64,000 bases of DNA from Acinetobacter sp. ANC 5054 (GTDB taxonomy: Bacteria; Pseudomonadota; Gammaproteobacteria; Pseudomonadales; Moraxellaceae), in NCBI RefSeq assembly GCF_002135295.1, contig NZ_NEGG01000006.1:1-64000 (forward strand), in the 5' to 3' direction. The first letter of the stretch is position 1. Each line of letters starts with the position of its first letter. A program made the position numbers and the translations under genes. Below are positions 45,719-53,687 of the stretch, piece after piece. Under the pieces are notes generated by a model. That model was not told the origin of the DNA. It made no database searches and worked only from the letters and a program-made list of their open reading frames with translations.

Positions 45719-46270
45719 TTATTCGCAATCACCCAATTCCATGCGATATGTAAAACAAGGATAGAGCTGATCACCTAGCATTGGAAATTTAGCCCAATAC
45801 GTTTTATCTTTATTTTGTTTAAATCCTGCTTTAATTAAGACACTTTGTGACGCTAGATGTTCCTCAGCACAAAAGGATGAAACAACTTTAGTGACGTGAT
45901 TCTGCTTTAAGTACCCAATTACCCCAATTAAAGCTTCAACCATATAACCTTGCTTTTGAAACTTACGTCCAATCCCAAAATGAATTTCTCCATGATTTTC
46001 TTGACTGATGAAATACAGCACGCCCATTGCTACTTGCGTATTTGTATCACTAATCACCCATGCAAAATCACGATTATTTATTGTCCAATAATGATCTGCC
46101 CACTTTTCTAGTACATTCCTAGTCTGTTGAATAGTTAAATGTGGCAACCGCTGCAGAAAACGAGTTGCCTCTATATTCGAAAAATATGTTTCGAATAATG
46201 AAACTTCATCTCCTAGCTGATACTTTCTAAGGCATAAACGTTCAATTTCAATCGTATTGGGCATGGTCAT
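45719..46270 (-). CDS. GNAT N-acetyltransferase (RimJ/RimL-like)
   Basis: 183 aa. N-terminal strand IEIERLCLRKYQLGD, acetyl-CoA region GIGRKFQKQGYMVEALIGVIGYL and SQSVLIKAGFKQN are typical of RimJ/RimL-type acetyltransferases acting on protein N-termini or small amines. It starts eight bases after the PaiB-like gene, so the two are an operon. Confidence 0.85.
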   Translation of the reverse strand: MTMPNTIEIERLCLRKYQLGDEVSLFETYFSNIEATRFLQRLPHLTIQQTRNVLEKWADHYWTINNRDFAWVISDTNTQVAMGVLYFISQENHGEIHFGIGRKFQKQGYMVEALIGVIGYLKQNHVTKVVSSFCAEEHLASQSVLIKAGFKQNKDKTYWAKFPMLGDQLYPCFTYRMELGDCE

Positions 46271-46278
46271 TCAGCCTA

Positions 46279-46911
46279 TTATTTAATGGGATAAAAATTT
46301 TTTATCGACTCCGCCATCTCAGCATTCGAAGTCTCCAAAGCTTTTTCCACATTATCAGCATCTGTGGCGCTGCGGTTTTGACTTACCTTAAACTTTCCCA
46401 CCATTGAGCTAATTTTTATTTCGATAGCAGCAATTTTTCCTAGTTGTTCTTGTACAAAATCTTCAGGCGCATCCCCCATTTTCCATGGTACAGGCTGAGT
46501 CGCTTCGTGCTGACGGGTTAGTCGGGCAAGGATTCCTCTTAAATATTTTTCATCTGCAACTTTACGAATTGTGCCTTTGACATGTACCACACGATAATTC
46601 CAAGTCGGTACAACACGATGATGTTCTTGCTTCCCTGCATACCAATTTGGCGAAATATAAGCATCTGCTGCCTGAAAAATCACATAGACCTCAGCAGACT
46701 CATTCAAAAGATCAAACATTGGGTTGGCTTTGGCAATATGACCACGTAAAACACCAAATTCACCTGCTTGAGCATCATACTCAAGCGGCAAATGATTCAC
46801 CTCTAGTGCCCCATCAGAATCAATTATCACTACTGTTGCCAATGGATATTGCTGGATCAGTTCAATTAAATCGGCTAAATTTTCATGCTGAAAATGTGTA
46901 GGTAAATACAT
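46279..46911 (-). CDS. FMN-binding negative transcriptional regulator, PaiB-like
   Basis: 210 aa. Split-barrel flavin-binding fold with the family start MYLPTHFQHEN, LRGHIAKANPM, and the signature YISPNWYAGKQEHHRVVPTWNYRVVHVKG. In Bacillus PaiB works with the polyamine acetyltransferase PaiA. Here it is paired with a different acetyltransferase. DNA binding by this family is poorly supported, so a flavin-dependent enzyme is an alternative. Confidence 0.88.
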   Translation of the reverse strand: MYLPTHFQHENLADLIELIQQYPLATVVIIDSDGALEVNHLPLEYDAQAGEFGVLRGHIAKANPMFDLLNESAEVYVIFQAADAYISPNWYAGKQEHHRVVPTWNYRVVHVKGTIRKVADEKYLRGILARLTRQHEATQPVPWKMGDAPEDFVQEQLGKIAAIEIKISSMVGKFKVSQNRSATDADNVEKALETSNAEMAESIKNFYPIK

Positions 46912-47063
46912 GTTTTTCTAATCATTTAGAGGAGTATCAGTTGCCTCAACTTAACATCAAATACGTGAAAAGCTAAATAAAATATTTTTGTCATTCTCAC
47001 GTCATGTGCATGAAATTTGCTTGTTATTTAATGAGTTTATAAAAGATATGTACAGGAGGAAAA

Positions 47064-47561
47064 ATGACACATCGCGATCCTAAAGTAGAAAAAGTTGAGG
47101 CCCTCCTAGACCGTTTTGGCAATCTTGCAGTGGAAGGTTTCCACTATGTTGCCCTATTTGTGATTGGCTGCATGATCTTATGGTCAGCAGGTCACACGAT
47201 TTTTGAAATTATCACCATTAAGCAATTCGCAACGATTGACGATATTTTGCTGTTATTTATCTATCTTGAACTGGGTGCAATGGTTGGTATTTACTTCAAA
47301 ACCAATCATATGCCAGTACGGTTTTTAATTTATATTGCGATTACTGCCCTAACCCGCTTGCTCATTGCAGACATTCAACATGACCATAAAGCGGATATGG
47401 GACTGATCATTACCACAGGGTCGATTCTAATTTTAGCTGTGGCCATTTTGATCGTGCGTTATGCCTCTTGGACGTATCCATCAGTGATTCGCGATAAACA
47501 TTCAGAGAAACCGCTGCCTGAAGGCAAAACCCCACGACCGCAAGATGATGAATTGGCTTAA
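47064..47561 (+). CDS. PsiE-family phosphate-starvation-inducible membrane protein
   Basis: 165 aa with four membrane segments (about 25-45, 58-80, 85-103, 112-130) and a hydrophilic tail. An AGGAGG site lies 6 bases upstream. Function is unknown in all members; E. coli psiE responds to phosphate starvation. The last 24 codons are repeated just downstream (47613-47684). Confidence 0.85.
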   Translation: MTHRDPKVEKVEALLDRFGNLAVEGFHYVALFVIGCMILWSAGHTIFEIITIKQFATIDDILLLFIYLELGAMVGIYFKTNHMPVRFLIYIAITALTRLLIADIQHDHKADMGLIITTGSILILAVAILIVRYASWTYPSVIRDKHSEKPLPEGKTPRPQDDELA

Positions 47562-47573
47562 ATATTAAACACA

Positions 47574-47607
47574 AATCCCCCTCAATCCCCCTTTACTAAA
47601 GGGGGAG
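47574..47607. repeat. C-rich intergenic hairpin repeat
   Basis: A CCCCCTTTACTAAAGGGGG hairpin preceded by AATCCCCCTC. It belongs to the same loose family as 22402-22500 and 48858-48930, and it separates psiE from the copy of its 3' end. Confidence 0.6.
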
Positions 47608-47612
47608 ACTGA

Positions 47613-47684
47613 CGCGATAAACATTCAGAGAAACCAATGTCTGAAGGAAAAACCCCACGCCAGCAAGATGACGAATTGGCTTAA
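47613..47684 (+). pseudogene. Duplicated 3' end of the psiE-like gene
   Basis: 72 bases that match 47490-47561 with seven differences at an offset of 123. The copy still encodes the C-terminal tail in frame up to a TAA, with three amino-acid changes (Leu-Pro to Met-Ser and Pro to Gln), but has no start or upstream part. Confidence 0.8.
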
Positions 47685-47752
47685 TCCAAAAATCTTTCCC
47701 TCTCCTTTTAGGAGATGAGTAGCACTGCTACGCAAGGGAGAGGTTATAAAAC

Positions 47753-48208
47753 TTAACGATTCGGCACCAAAACATATCGCCCATTTTCAAAGATCCAATA
47801 GGTCCCACTTGGTGGTGCTGGAAGTCCTAAACGTTGCCAATCGCTGATAAAGGTATAGGTTGAGCTCGATATGCTTGCGCTGGCAGGATCACCATTCACC
47901 CATGTATAACTCTGCGAATTTTGAGTAATCGTCGTCGGAGCATTGTACTGAATACTGATACCAGCCTGTGGGTACTGCGGATAAGGTCGGTTTGGATATT
48001 GAGGATAAACTGGAGGACGATGTGGGTAGTTCGGGTAATGTTGCGGATAGTTATGACCATATTGTGGATAGCCAGGTCTGTTCATCGCTGGTGGTCGTTT
48101 AGTGGTATCGACACCTTGATAATTGGACCATTTATTTTCCGCAAAAGCACCAGCTGAAGCACTCATTAGTACTATGCCTGCCATTGCATAAAATAGTGTC
48201 GCTTTCAT
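47753..48208 (-). CDS. Pro/Tyr-rich secreted protein with RcnB-like C-terminus
   Basis: 151 aa from the ATG at 48208, which follows GGAGGA. Signal peptide with an Ala-Phe-Ala cut near residue 23. The middle (about 40-80) is a Pro-Tyr-His-Asn-Gln low-complexity region, and the end WQRLGLPAPPSGTYWIFENGRYVLV fits the RcnB family, periplasmic proteins tied to nickel/cobalt export. No rcnA is nearby. The metal link is family-based only. Confidence 0.75.
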   Translation of the reverse strand: MKATLFYAMAGIVLMSASAGAFAENKWSNYQGVDTTKRPPAMNRPGYPQYGHNYPQHYPNYPHRPPVYPQYPNRPYPQYPQAGISIQYNAPTTITQNSQSYTWVNGDPASASISSSTYTFISDWQRLGLPAPPSGTYWIFENGRYVLVPNR

Positions 48209-48351
48209 TCGACAATCCTCCACATTCAATACTCACAGTATAAAGAGCATTTTAGGAGAAAAAATGAATAAAAATCCATCAAATGCAATAATTTGTTAAT
48301 TTCCCGACCAAGCTTAACCCTATTTCACACCACCCTGTTTTTCACTGGAAT

Positions 48352-48849
48352 ATGCTAAGATTGATTTTATTTCGTAGTGGATCAAACGCTGTGTCTGAAT
48401 TAAGTTTTGACCGACTTCATCAATTTTTTTCTAAAGTTCCAAGTATTCAAGAACAACTCATCGACTCTTACGGTACCGATGGTCAAACAGCTTGGTGGTT
48501 CAAATTTCAAATTGATGTTGATCATCCTTTAGCATGGCAAACCGTTCAAGAATTGGGTCATGTCCTCAACTACATTTCTAAAAATGAACGCTTACCGACT
48601 CAATTTTTACCTGTTTCTCCTCCGCCTTATATGAACGGTGAAGCAAAACAATTCTTGTCTTGGGTTATTCAGTGTAACCATGCCGACTTTCCGCCAGACG
48701 TAATTTGTGATTGGCTAGAAGCACGTTTGCCACAGCCTGTCGATGATGCAGAAAAATGGAAAATCAAAACTGATATTAAAGAATTAGATCAAATGACGGA
48801 TAAGGACTTGGACGAAATCGTTCCACCAAATCCTGAACCGAAGAATTAA
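48352..48849 (+). CDS. Conserved-looking hypothetical cytoplasmic protein
   Basis: 165 aa. No signal or membrane segment; acidic, with a Pro-rich ending (IVPPNPEPKN). A GTG at 48391 is a possible alternative start. Trp-rich in the middle (TAWWFKFQIDVDHPLAWQ). I do not recognise a family. It is convergent with the phospholipase D gene, with a hairpin repeat between. Confidence 0.6.
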   Translation: MLRLILFRSGSNAVSELSFDRLHQFFSKVPSIQEQLIDSYGTDGQTAWWFKFQIDVDHPLAWQTVQELGHVLNYISKNERLPTQFLPVSPPPYMNGEAKQFLSWVIQCNHADFPPDVICDWLEARLPQPVDDAEKWKIKTDIKELDQMTDKDLDEIVPPNPEPKN

Positions 48850-48857
48850 AACTGATT

Positions 48858-48930
48858 AAATCCCCCCTAACCTCCCTTTTTAAAAGAGAGGAAAGTCCCT
48901 CTTTGAAAAAGAGGGATTTAGGGAGATTAA
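48858..48930. repeat. C-rich intergenic hairpin repeat between convergent genes
   Basis: CCCTCTTT-N4-AAGAGGG inside an outer pair AATCCCCCCTAA / TTAGGGAGATT. Related to 22402-22500 and 47574-47607. It may act as the transcription end of both genes. Confidence 0.6.
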
Positions 48931-48940
48931 GACAACAATT

Positions 48941-50407
48941 CTAAAAAGTCGACAACCCGCTCCATTCCATAAAGCGATACATTGCATATTTCAATGTCGA
49001 TTCATCTGCGTATTTGCTGTAATCGACACTCATTTGCTTAGTATCCAAATTTGACCAAGCCGTATTAAAATACTGCGATGCATCTTTAAATACTTGAGCA
49101 TCTTTCAAGCCAATTACACGTAAATCCGTTTCTAAATTATAGTTTTTTAAATTACGCGCCGTGAAGTTTGCCGAACCTAAAATCATATCCGCTTGATCAG
49201 CCGTCCGTTTTAAAATCATCTTGCTATGGCACTGCTCACCGTTGGTATTACACCAGCGCACATCAATGCCAGCATCGTGTAATTCGGATGCCACTGGACG
49301 GTTCGGAATTCCATTTTTAGTACGTCCAAAAGCATCTTTATTCGGATCAAGCAGCACACGGACTTTTACACCACGTTCATGTGCAGCAATTAATTCTTTA
49401 ATAATTTTGCGTTCAGACAAATAGAACATCGCAATATCAATTTCTGTACCCGCTTTTTGTGCCGTGCTAATCATGTCTAATACGCCATCATAAATGGCTT
49501 TCTCAGTCAGCACTTGTACTTGAGGCTCAGTTTTCGCGGCTTCCACGTCCTTAATCACCACAAAAGGAATATTGCCTTTCGACATCATGCCAACCGCTTG
49601 TTCTGTTTTGAGTAGATCAATTGCAGTCCTGCCCTTCACCGTCAGTGCAACATTGGAATGTCGTGAACTGCCATCGTGCGGGTTCATTGAGGTTACGAGA
49701 CCTTTCCAGCCATCCACAGTATCAACCACTAAGGTTTTACGGTGATTGGCTTTAAAGTTAAACAGATCCATATAACTGCGGATCGTGACTTTTTCTGTCC
49801 CTAAAGGATTGGGTAACCAGCCTTTTTGTGGGTTATTTCCAATGTCCTGACAGCAAATATACCAAAAGCCCGACCATACAGGGTTTGACGCACGAAGCGG
49901 CACCAAATTGGTTTCCATTAACTCAATTCCACCCTGACGCAGTTGACGATAATGTTCGGGCTGAATGCCACCATAGACTGAATTGACCGGATCTGTGATC
50001 ACAAAAATTTCGACTTGTGGGGATAGACGGCGCTTCATAATCAAAGCATCTGTCAATTCTTGCGTAAACTGCTCATGTTCTAGTTGAGAATCGCCGACTT
50101 GCTGATTGAATAAGAACATATCCATTACAATGGTGGATTGAGCTTCCTCAATCATTTTTAGCATTTCTTTAAAAATACGATGCTCTTGTTGCTGTTTTCC
50201 TTGTGCATCAATATACGTTTCATCCGCAAGAAAATTCACTTCTGTATGACGTAATTTCCCCGTGTAATCAAGCCCTTCTGGTAATGGCTTCAAGGTGTGA
50301 TACGTTGCCGAAGCTAAATAACCTAAAGCCAACAACCCAATCACCACACTGACATAGCGACGGCGTGACCAATTGAGCTTTTGATGTATTCGTTGAATGA
50401 TGCGCAT
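48941..50407 (-). CDS. Phospholipase D-family protein
   Basis: 488 aa with one N-terminal membrane anchor (about 20-37). Two HKD-type half-sites are visible: ANHRKTLVVDT with SMNPHDGS, and QCHSKMILKR with GSANFTARNLKN. The Asp of each HKD is not in the canonical spacing, but the downstream GS/N motifs are present. It is likely to act on phospholipids at the inner membrane or periplasm (cardiolipin-synthase or PLD type). A terminator of the upstream receptor gene ends four bases before its ATG. Confidence 0.85.
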   Translation of the reverse strand: MRIIQRIHQKLNWSRRRYVSVVIGLLALGYLASATYHTLKPLPEGLDYTGKLRHTEVNFLADETYIDAQGKQQQEHRIFKEMLKMIEEAQSTIVMDMFLFNQQVGDSQLEHEQFTQELTDALIMKRRLSPQVEIFVITDPVNSVYGGIQPEHYRQLRQGGIELMETNLVPLRASNPVWSGFWYICCQDIGNNPQKGWLPNPLGTEKVTIRSYMDLFNFKANHRKTLVVDTVDGWKGLVTSMNPHDGSSRHSNVALTVKGRTAIDLLKTEQAVGMMSKGNIPFVVIKDVEAAKTEPQVQVLTEKAIYDGVLDMISTAQKAGTEIDIAMFYLSERKIIKELIAAHERGVKVRVLLDPNKDAFGRTKNGIPNRPVASELHDAGIDVRWCNTNGEQCHSKMILKRTADQADMILGSANFTARNLKNYNLETDLRVIGLKDAQVFKDASQYFNTAWSNLDTKQMSVDYSKYADESTLKYAMYRFMEWSGLSTF

Positions 50408-50410
50408 AAG

Positions 50411-50443
50411 AAAAAACCTAGTCTAATGCGCTCAGACTAGGTT
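50411..50443 (-). terminator. Terminator between znuD and the phospholipase D gene
   Basis: AACCTAGTCT / AGACTAGGTTTTTT hairpin on the minus strand. It ends immediately before the ATG of the downstream gene, leaving almost no space for a promoter. Confidence 0.75.
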
Positions 50444-50516
50444 CTATTCATTGATTTTTCAAGAGGATTTCTGTGACTTTACCTAGACTTAGTCAGTAAA
50501 GTCTGTGCAATTTCAA

Positions 50517-52601
50517 TTAGAAACCAAATTCAAGACCGACCGTAAAATTACGACCCACTTGTGGAATATTCGCTAAGAATGAACTGTGTGAATAGACCTC
50601 TTCATCCAGTAAATTATTGGCTTTGAAATACACACGGTAGTTATTTCGATCTTTTAACTGACCGCTATATGCCACACCTAAGTTGACCATGTTATAACCG
50701 TCAGTTGGTTGTTCATACGCGGTGATTTTGTCTTGCTTAAAGACGTGTGCATATTCTGCCTGACCTGACCAACCATCCGCAAAGTCAACATCGACTTTTG
50801 TGCCTAAACGCCCTGCCGGTACACGTGGTGCATTTTCACCATCAATTTTGCCACGGACATAATCACCAAACACACTCAGTTTATACATGTCATTGATGGC
50901 ATAACCCATTTGTGCTTCAGCACCATAAAACTTGGCTTTGTCTTGGGTGTAATCAACTAAGCGGAAGTTTTTAAAATTATCTTTGGTTGCCGCATAAATG
51001 TAGTTGTCATACCAGTTGTGATACACATGAACGTGATAATCCAACTGATCTTTTTCATAGTGGAAGCCCAATTCTAGATTATTGGATTTTTCTACATCCA
51101 GATTTTCATTTCCACGCTCATAGGTATTGGTCGCAAAATGCTTTCCGTTGGCATATAGCTCTTGCGCCAATGGCAAACGCTCTTGATGTGACCCCACGAG
51201 TGACAATTTATAGTTTGGCGCGAACTCCCAGTTCACGGCACCTGAGTAGGAAATACCATAGTCGTCATAATCTTTTTGTTCAGAATCAATCTCAATTTTT
51301 TGCTGATCGACACGGGTACCCAACTCGATATGGAAATCGCCAAATTGTTTATGCTCTAAACCAAAAACACTCCATTTTTGCGTTTTATTTGGATTCATCA
51401 ATGACTCTTCACCACTAATATTGAGCTTTTGTTGATTGTACTGTGTTCCGATCACTCCTTCCCAATTGGCAATCGGGTTATGCACCAATTCTAAGCGTGC
51501 ATCATAACCTTGACTTTTGAAGGTCGTTGCTGCGGTATTGCCTTCAATTTCATCATGCTTGTAATCGGTATAACTGGCATGTGCACGTAATTTTTGGAAC
51601 CCAGCAAACGGCTCAGCTAGTTCGGTACGGAAATCATAACGTTCAGATTTTAAATCGACCCACGGACCAGCAGCATCATGGTCGTGATCGTGGTCGTCAT
51701 GTGCTGAATGATCATGACCATCTGAATGCCCATGATTATCGCCGCCATCACAATGTAAATGATCATCATGTGGATGGCAGCTTTCGTATTCATGGCTATG
51801 ACCGGGTAATCCATATTGATCTTGGCGGTTGGTATAAGACAGCCCAGCAAAACCACGATCGTGAATCCATGATGCACCAACACTTACATTTTGACCTTCA
51901 GCGAAGGTATTACCCACACGACGTTCTTTTTCTAACTCACCCTCATGATCATGGAAATAGTTGGGTGCGATATAGTCATTGGCTTTACGCTTTGAGCCCT
52001 CAACACGCAGTGCAAAGTTTTTACCTAACGCAGCAGTAACACCTGCACTCGCTAATTTTTCGTCGCTACCTGAGTTATAACGTAGCCCAACCTGTCCCTC
52101 TAAACCATTTTCAGGCATCTGCGTTGGAATTTTTTGATCGGTGACATTCACCAATCCACCCACAGTCCCTGCTGCATACAGTAACGTTGATGGGCCACGA
52201 ATCACTTCAACTTGCTTTGCTAAAATAGGATCAACGGTAACGGCATGATCGGGTGACAGCGTTGAAACATCGGCGGTTTCAGAAGCATGTTCTAACACTT
52301 TAACTCGCGGGCCATCTTGACCGCGAATTACAGGGCGACTTGAACCTGCACCAAACTGATTTGAATATACTCCAGGTTGTCCAGCTAGTGCATCGCCAAT
52401 AGTCACACCACCTTGTGCCAAATCTTTGTGCTTCATAATATTGTCTGCGACAGCAAAGTCCGCTGCACTTTGGTTTAAAGGATGCACTTGAACATTAATT
52501 GCATCTAAAGTTTGTACCTGTTGTTCTGGGTCATCTGCGTAAATACTGGGTGCAATCACTGCAAAAATTGAAATTGTGATTAAATTCTTATGAAAGTTCA
52601 T
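50517..52601 (-). CDS. znuD: ZnuD-type TonB-dependent zinc receptor
   Basis: 694 aa with a signal peptide (to about residue 22). The plug domain shows GQPGVYSNQFGAGSSRPVIRGQDGPRVKVLEH and RGPSTLLYAAGTVGGLVNVTD. A His/Asp-rich extracellular loop at about 268-309 with Cys275 and Cys284 is typical of ZnuD receptors for zinc. The barrel ends in FTVGLEFGF. Zinc control is supported by the perfect Zur-like palindrome 33 bases upstream. Confidence 0.9.
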   Translation of the reverse strand: MNFHKNLITISIFAVIAPSIYADDPEQQVQTLDAINVQVHPLNQSAADFAVADNIMKHKDLAQGGVTIGDALAGQPGVYSNQFGAGSSRPVIRGQDGPRVKVLEHASETADVSTLSPDHAVTVDPILAKQVEVIRGPSTLLYAAGTVGGLVNVTDQKIPTQMPENGLEGQVGLRYNSGSDEKLASAGVTAALGKNFALRVEGSKRKANDYIAPNYFHDHEGELEKERRVGNTFAEGQNVSVGASWIHDRGFAGLSYTNRQDQYGLPGHSHEYESCHPHDDHLHCDGGDNHGHSDGHDHSAHDDHDHDHDAAGPWVDLKSERYDFRTELAEPFAGFQKLRAHASYTDYKHDEIEGNTAATTFKSQGYDARLELVHNPIANWEGVIGTQYNQQKLNISGEESLMNPNKTQKWSVFGLEHKQFGDFHIELGTRVDQQKIEIDSEQKDYDDYGISYSGAVNWEFAPNYKLSLVGSHQERLPLAQELYANGKHFATNTYERGNENLDVEKSNNLELGFHYEKDQLDYHVHVYHNWYDNYIYAATKDNFKNFRLVDYTQDKAKFYGAEAQMGYAINDMYKLSVFGDYVRGKIDGENAPRVPAGRLGTKVDVDFADGWSGQAEYAHVFKQDKITAYEQPTDGYNMVNLGVAYSGQLKDRNNYRVYFKANNLLDEEVYSHSSFLANIPQVGRNFTVGLEFGF

Positions 52602-52633
52602 TTGGAGAGGCTCAAATCTGGCTAATCTTGAAT

Positions 52634-52652
52634 AATGTTATATTATAACATT
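52634..52652 (-). promoter_or_regulatory. Zur box upstream of znuD
   Basis: AATGTTATATTATAACATT is a perfect 9-1-9 palindrome, matching the GTTATA-N-TATAAC core of gammaproteobacterial Zur boxes. It overlaps a TATAAT-like -10 on the minus strand, the position expected for zinc-dependent repression. Confidence 0.85.
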
Positions 52653-52747
52653 TCAATATTTTTGCAATAAAAAACATTTCTATATCGTCTTATGCTTTAG
52701 ACTCGAACTCACTTCTTTGTATTTATTGATAAATTTATTTTATTTCA

Positions 52748-53527
52748 ATGCCTTTTACTTTATCTCATGCTGTCCTCGCCCCACCGATTTCAAAATTGAC
52801 TGGAAATCGCTTGCCCATTGCCGCCCTTGCCATTGGGACAATGGTACCTGACCTATTCCGTTTATTTACCAATGCCAATTACGATGGTTCGCATCAATGG
52901 TCCGGTTTAATTTTCCCGAACTTACTGGTAGGCATAATTTTCTGTTTGCTGTGGTACAGCCTTTACCGACCGATGCTCTTGGCATTTTTTGGCTTAAATA
53001 AACCGCTCAATATTGGCAGCGTCAATCGTTTTTGCGGTTTTGTGATCGCGATCATTGCCTCTGTGATTATCGGCACGGTCACACATATTGTTTGGGATGG
53101 ACTGACCCATGTGGACTTTCGAACTTTTGCATTTAAAGAGATTTTAATGCAGCCTATCAGTTTGTTTGATCACAGCTATCCTTTGCATCGTGTATTGCAA
53201 ATTGGACTCTCTGCATTAGCTTTGCCTGTACTGGGCTGGATGATCTATCGTCATCATTTGCATTATCGTGGCTCAGATCTAGTCCATCGCAATATTAAAC
53301 GCTATGTTTATGCGCTATTCGTCTTGTCCTTGCTGGCAGGCATTGCAAGTTATATGTATTTTGCGGACAGCATTTATGCCGATGCCTTCGTACATGATTT
53401 ATATGCCTATATAGGTAAAGCGATTAATTATTTTTTTCGGGCATTTTTAGCGACATTTACAGTGGGTAGTATTTTTTTCCTACTCTTAAAATATATGACG
53501 GATATTTTCTCAAAATCATCGACATAA
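52748..53527 (+). CDS. DUF4184-family membrane protein
   Basis: 259 aa with about six membrane segments. The N-terminal MPFTLSHAVLAPP and IGTMVPDLFRLF motifs, and THIVWDGLTHVD, are hallmarks of DUF4184 and related membrane metal-dependent hydrolases of unknown role (conserved His and Asp near the membrane). Divergent from znuD, so it may share the Zur-controlled region. Confidence 0.8.
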   Translation: MPFTLSHAVLAPPISKLTGNRLPIAALAIGTMVPDLFRLFTNANYDGSHQWSGLIFPNLLVGIIFCLLWYSLYRPMLLAFFGLNKPLNIGSVNRFCGFVIAIIASVIIGTVTHIVWDGLTHVDFRTFAFKEILMQPISLFDHSYPLHRVLQIGLSALALPVLGWMIYRHHLHYRGSDLVHRNIKRYVYALFVLSLLAGIASYMYFADSIYADAFVHDLYAYIGKAINYFFRAFLATFTVGSIFFLLLKYMTDIFSKSST

Positions 53528-53583
53528 GTGGCTTGAGCCGTCTGAGTAGTAGGTAATTTTTATTGTTTTAGTCCGAAGTCCTT

Positions 53584-53612
53584 GTGACAAAATTCCCAAA
53601 AAGAGGCATAAT
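53584..53612 (+). promoter_or_regulatory. Probable sigma70 promoter of aspS
   Basis: GTGACA, 17-bp spacer, CATAAT, about 75 bases upstream of the aspS start. Confidence 0.5.
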
Positions 53613-53687
53613 CTCCCATTCGAATAAAAGCGGTACGCTGTTTACGTATTCGCTGACCTTAACCCATATAGTTGGATTTCTAACGCT

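Noticed and set aside
47613..47684. Small peptide gene made from the psiE tail copy
   Set aside because: No start codon with a ribosome site in frame; best read as a duplicated gene end.
51527..52039. 170-aa + strand frame opposite znuD
   Set aside because: It is the complement of the His/Asp-rich loop and is itself His-rich by base bias; the znuD frame has clear domains.
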